In this document: positions 63,621 to 64,000 of the stretch, in pieces
Position numbering within the stretch: position 1 is the first letter of the stretch
How the letters are laid out: every line of letters begins with the position of its first letter
NCBI GenBank assembly: GCA_025360045.1
Contig: JANYCY010000028.1
Span: 37,736 to 101,735 of the forward strand
Origin: Janthinobacterium sp.
GTDB taxonomy: Bacteria; Pseudomonadota; Gammaproteobacteria; Burkholderiales; Chitinibacteraceae
Direction of reading: 5' to 3'
Length of the DNA: 64,000 nucleotides
The notes under the pieces: model-generated
Database searches by the model: none
The model's input: only the letters and a program-made list of their open reading frames with translations
Told to the model about the DNA's origin: nothing
Position numbers and translations under genes: made by a program

Positions 63621-64000
63621 ATGCTCAATACGCAGAAGACACACACCCTGGCCGCCCTGCTGGTCTTGGCGCTCGCGCTACCCGCCGCCGCCGAATCGCT
63701 CAGGTCGGAGACGCGCACCCCGGGAAACTTCAGCAAAATCGCCACCTCGGGCGCGTTCGAGCTCGAAATCATCGCGGGCCAGCCATCCGCGTCGATTGTT
63801 GTCAGCGCCGACGATGACATCCTGTCCGAAGTAAAAACTGTGGTCAGGGGGGATGAACTACGCATTTCTATGGAGAAAAACCATTATTACACCAGCCATC
63901 GCACCGTGATCAAAATCGCGGTGCCCAGGCTGTCGGCGATTTCGGCCTCGGGCGCGAACAAGATCACCGCCTCCAACCTCGCCGGCGACAGTTTTGACAT
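63621..64000 (+). CDS. Head GIN domain (DUF2807) exported protein, 3' truncated by the window
   Basis: A 126-residue fragment that continues off the window. Signal peptide LAALLVLALALPAAA-ES; then RTPGNFSKIATSGAFELEII, VVSADDDILSEVKTVVRGDE, VPRLSAISASGANKITASNL, the repeated beta pattern of the GIN/DUF2807 family. A consensus AGGAGG lies 4 nt before the ATG. Codon usage is strongly G/C at third positions, unlike the rest of the window. The 194-bp gap before it, also GC-rich, has nothing recognised. Confidence 0.8.
   Translation, partial: MLNTQKTHTLAALLVLALALPAAAESLRSETRTPGNFSKIATSGAFELEIIAGQPSASIVVSADDDILSEVKTVVRGDELRISMEKNHYYTSHRTVIKIAVPRLSAISASGANKITASNLAGDSFD

Overview
The window reads as a chromosome segment of a Gram-negative betaproteobacterium, most likely a Neisseriales member of the Chitinibacteraceae/Iodobacter type. 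Evidence is the proteobacterial GshA, the gshAB-apbE-EIIA-HPr-EI order, paired LpxL-type acyltransferases divergent from metK, lptD-surA-pdxA-rsmA, a PEP-CTERM protein and a PHA synthase. The genus is an inference from gene content only. No rRNA, tRNA, CRISPR array, prophage or transposase gene was seen.

Layout. 1-1038: start of an FAD amine oxidase-like gene divergent from a TetR regulator. 1133-7841: glutathione synthesis (gshA, gshB), apbE and a sugar-permease-free PTS (EIIA, HPr, EI). 8015-11284: two lipid A acyltransferases divergent from metK. 11386-14983: a PEP-CTERM secreted protein, an EamA exporter and a divergent AraC regulator. 15345-20919: a four-gene membrane glycosylation-like set (DUF2298 protein, GT2, flippase-like protein, FAD oxidoreductase). 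21166-22093: YidB-like protein and a ferredoxin. 22313-26213: RstAB-like two-component system, an Asr-like repeat protein with a candidate RstA box, and a secreted serine protease. 26246-28634: proA, nadD, rsfS. 28736-39579: a CHASE-PAS receptor without output domain, a two-component system with its own sugar-binding protein, and a divergent sugar ABC transporter. 39770-50651: HD-GYP regulator, argS, a small OMP, parvulin, YkgJ-type protein, GNAT, tkt, phaC. 50744-54323: FtrABCD-type iron uptake. 54996-62393: amgK-murU divergent from lptD-surA-pdxA-rsmA. 62677-64000: an amino-acid ABC ATPase whose 3' end and downstream DNA become much more GC-rich, then a truncated GIN-domain protein.

Three things stand out. 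(1) The asr-like gene beside rstAB encodes twelve 16-residue repeats and has a 13/14 match to the enterobacterial RstA box upstream. (2) Three housekeeping genes (gshA, gshB, pdxA) are accompanied by a fossil of their own outer end; the gshB and pdxA fossils still overlap the next start codon, as if each gene body had been replaced or partially duplicated while the ancestral terminus stayed in place. (3) Intergenic DNA is packed with modular palindromic repeats: a REP-like core with recurrent ends, and a MITE-like element of about 320-335 bp inserted at the equivalent site of two REP cores with a 9-bp target duplication.
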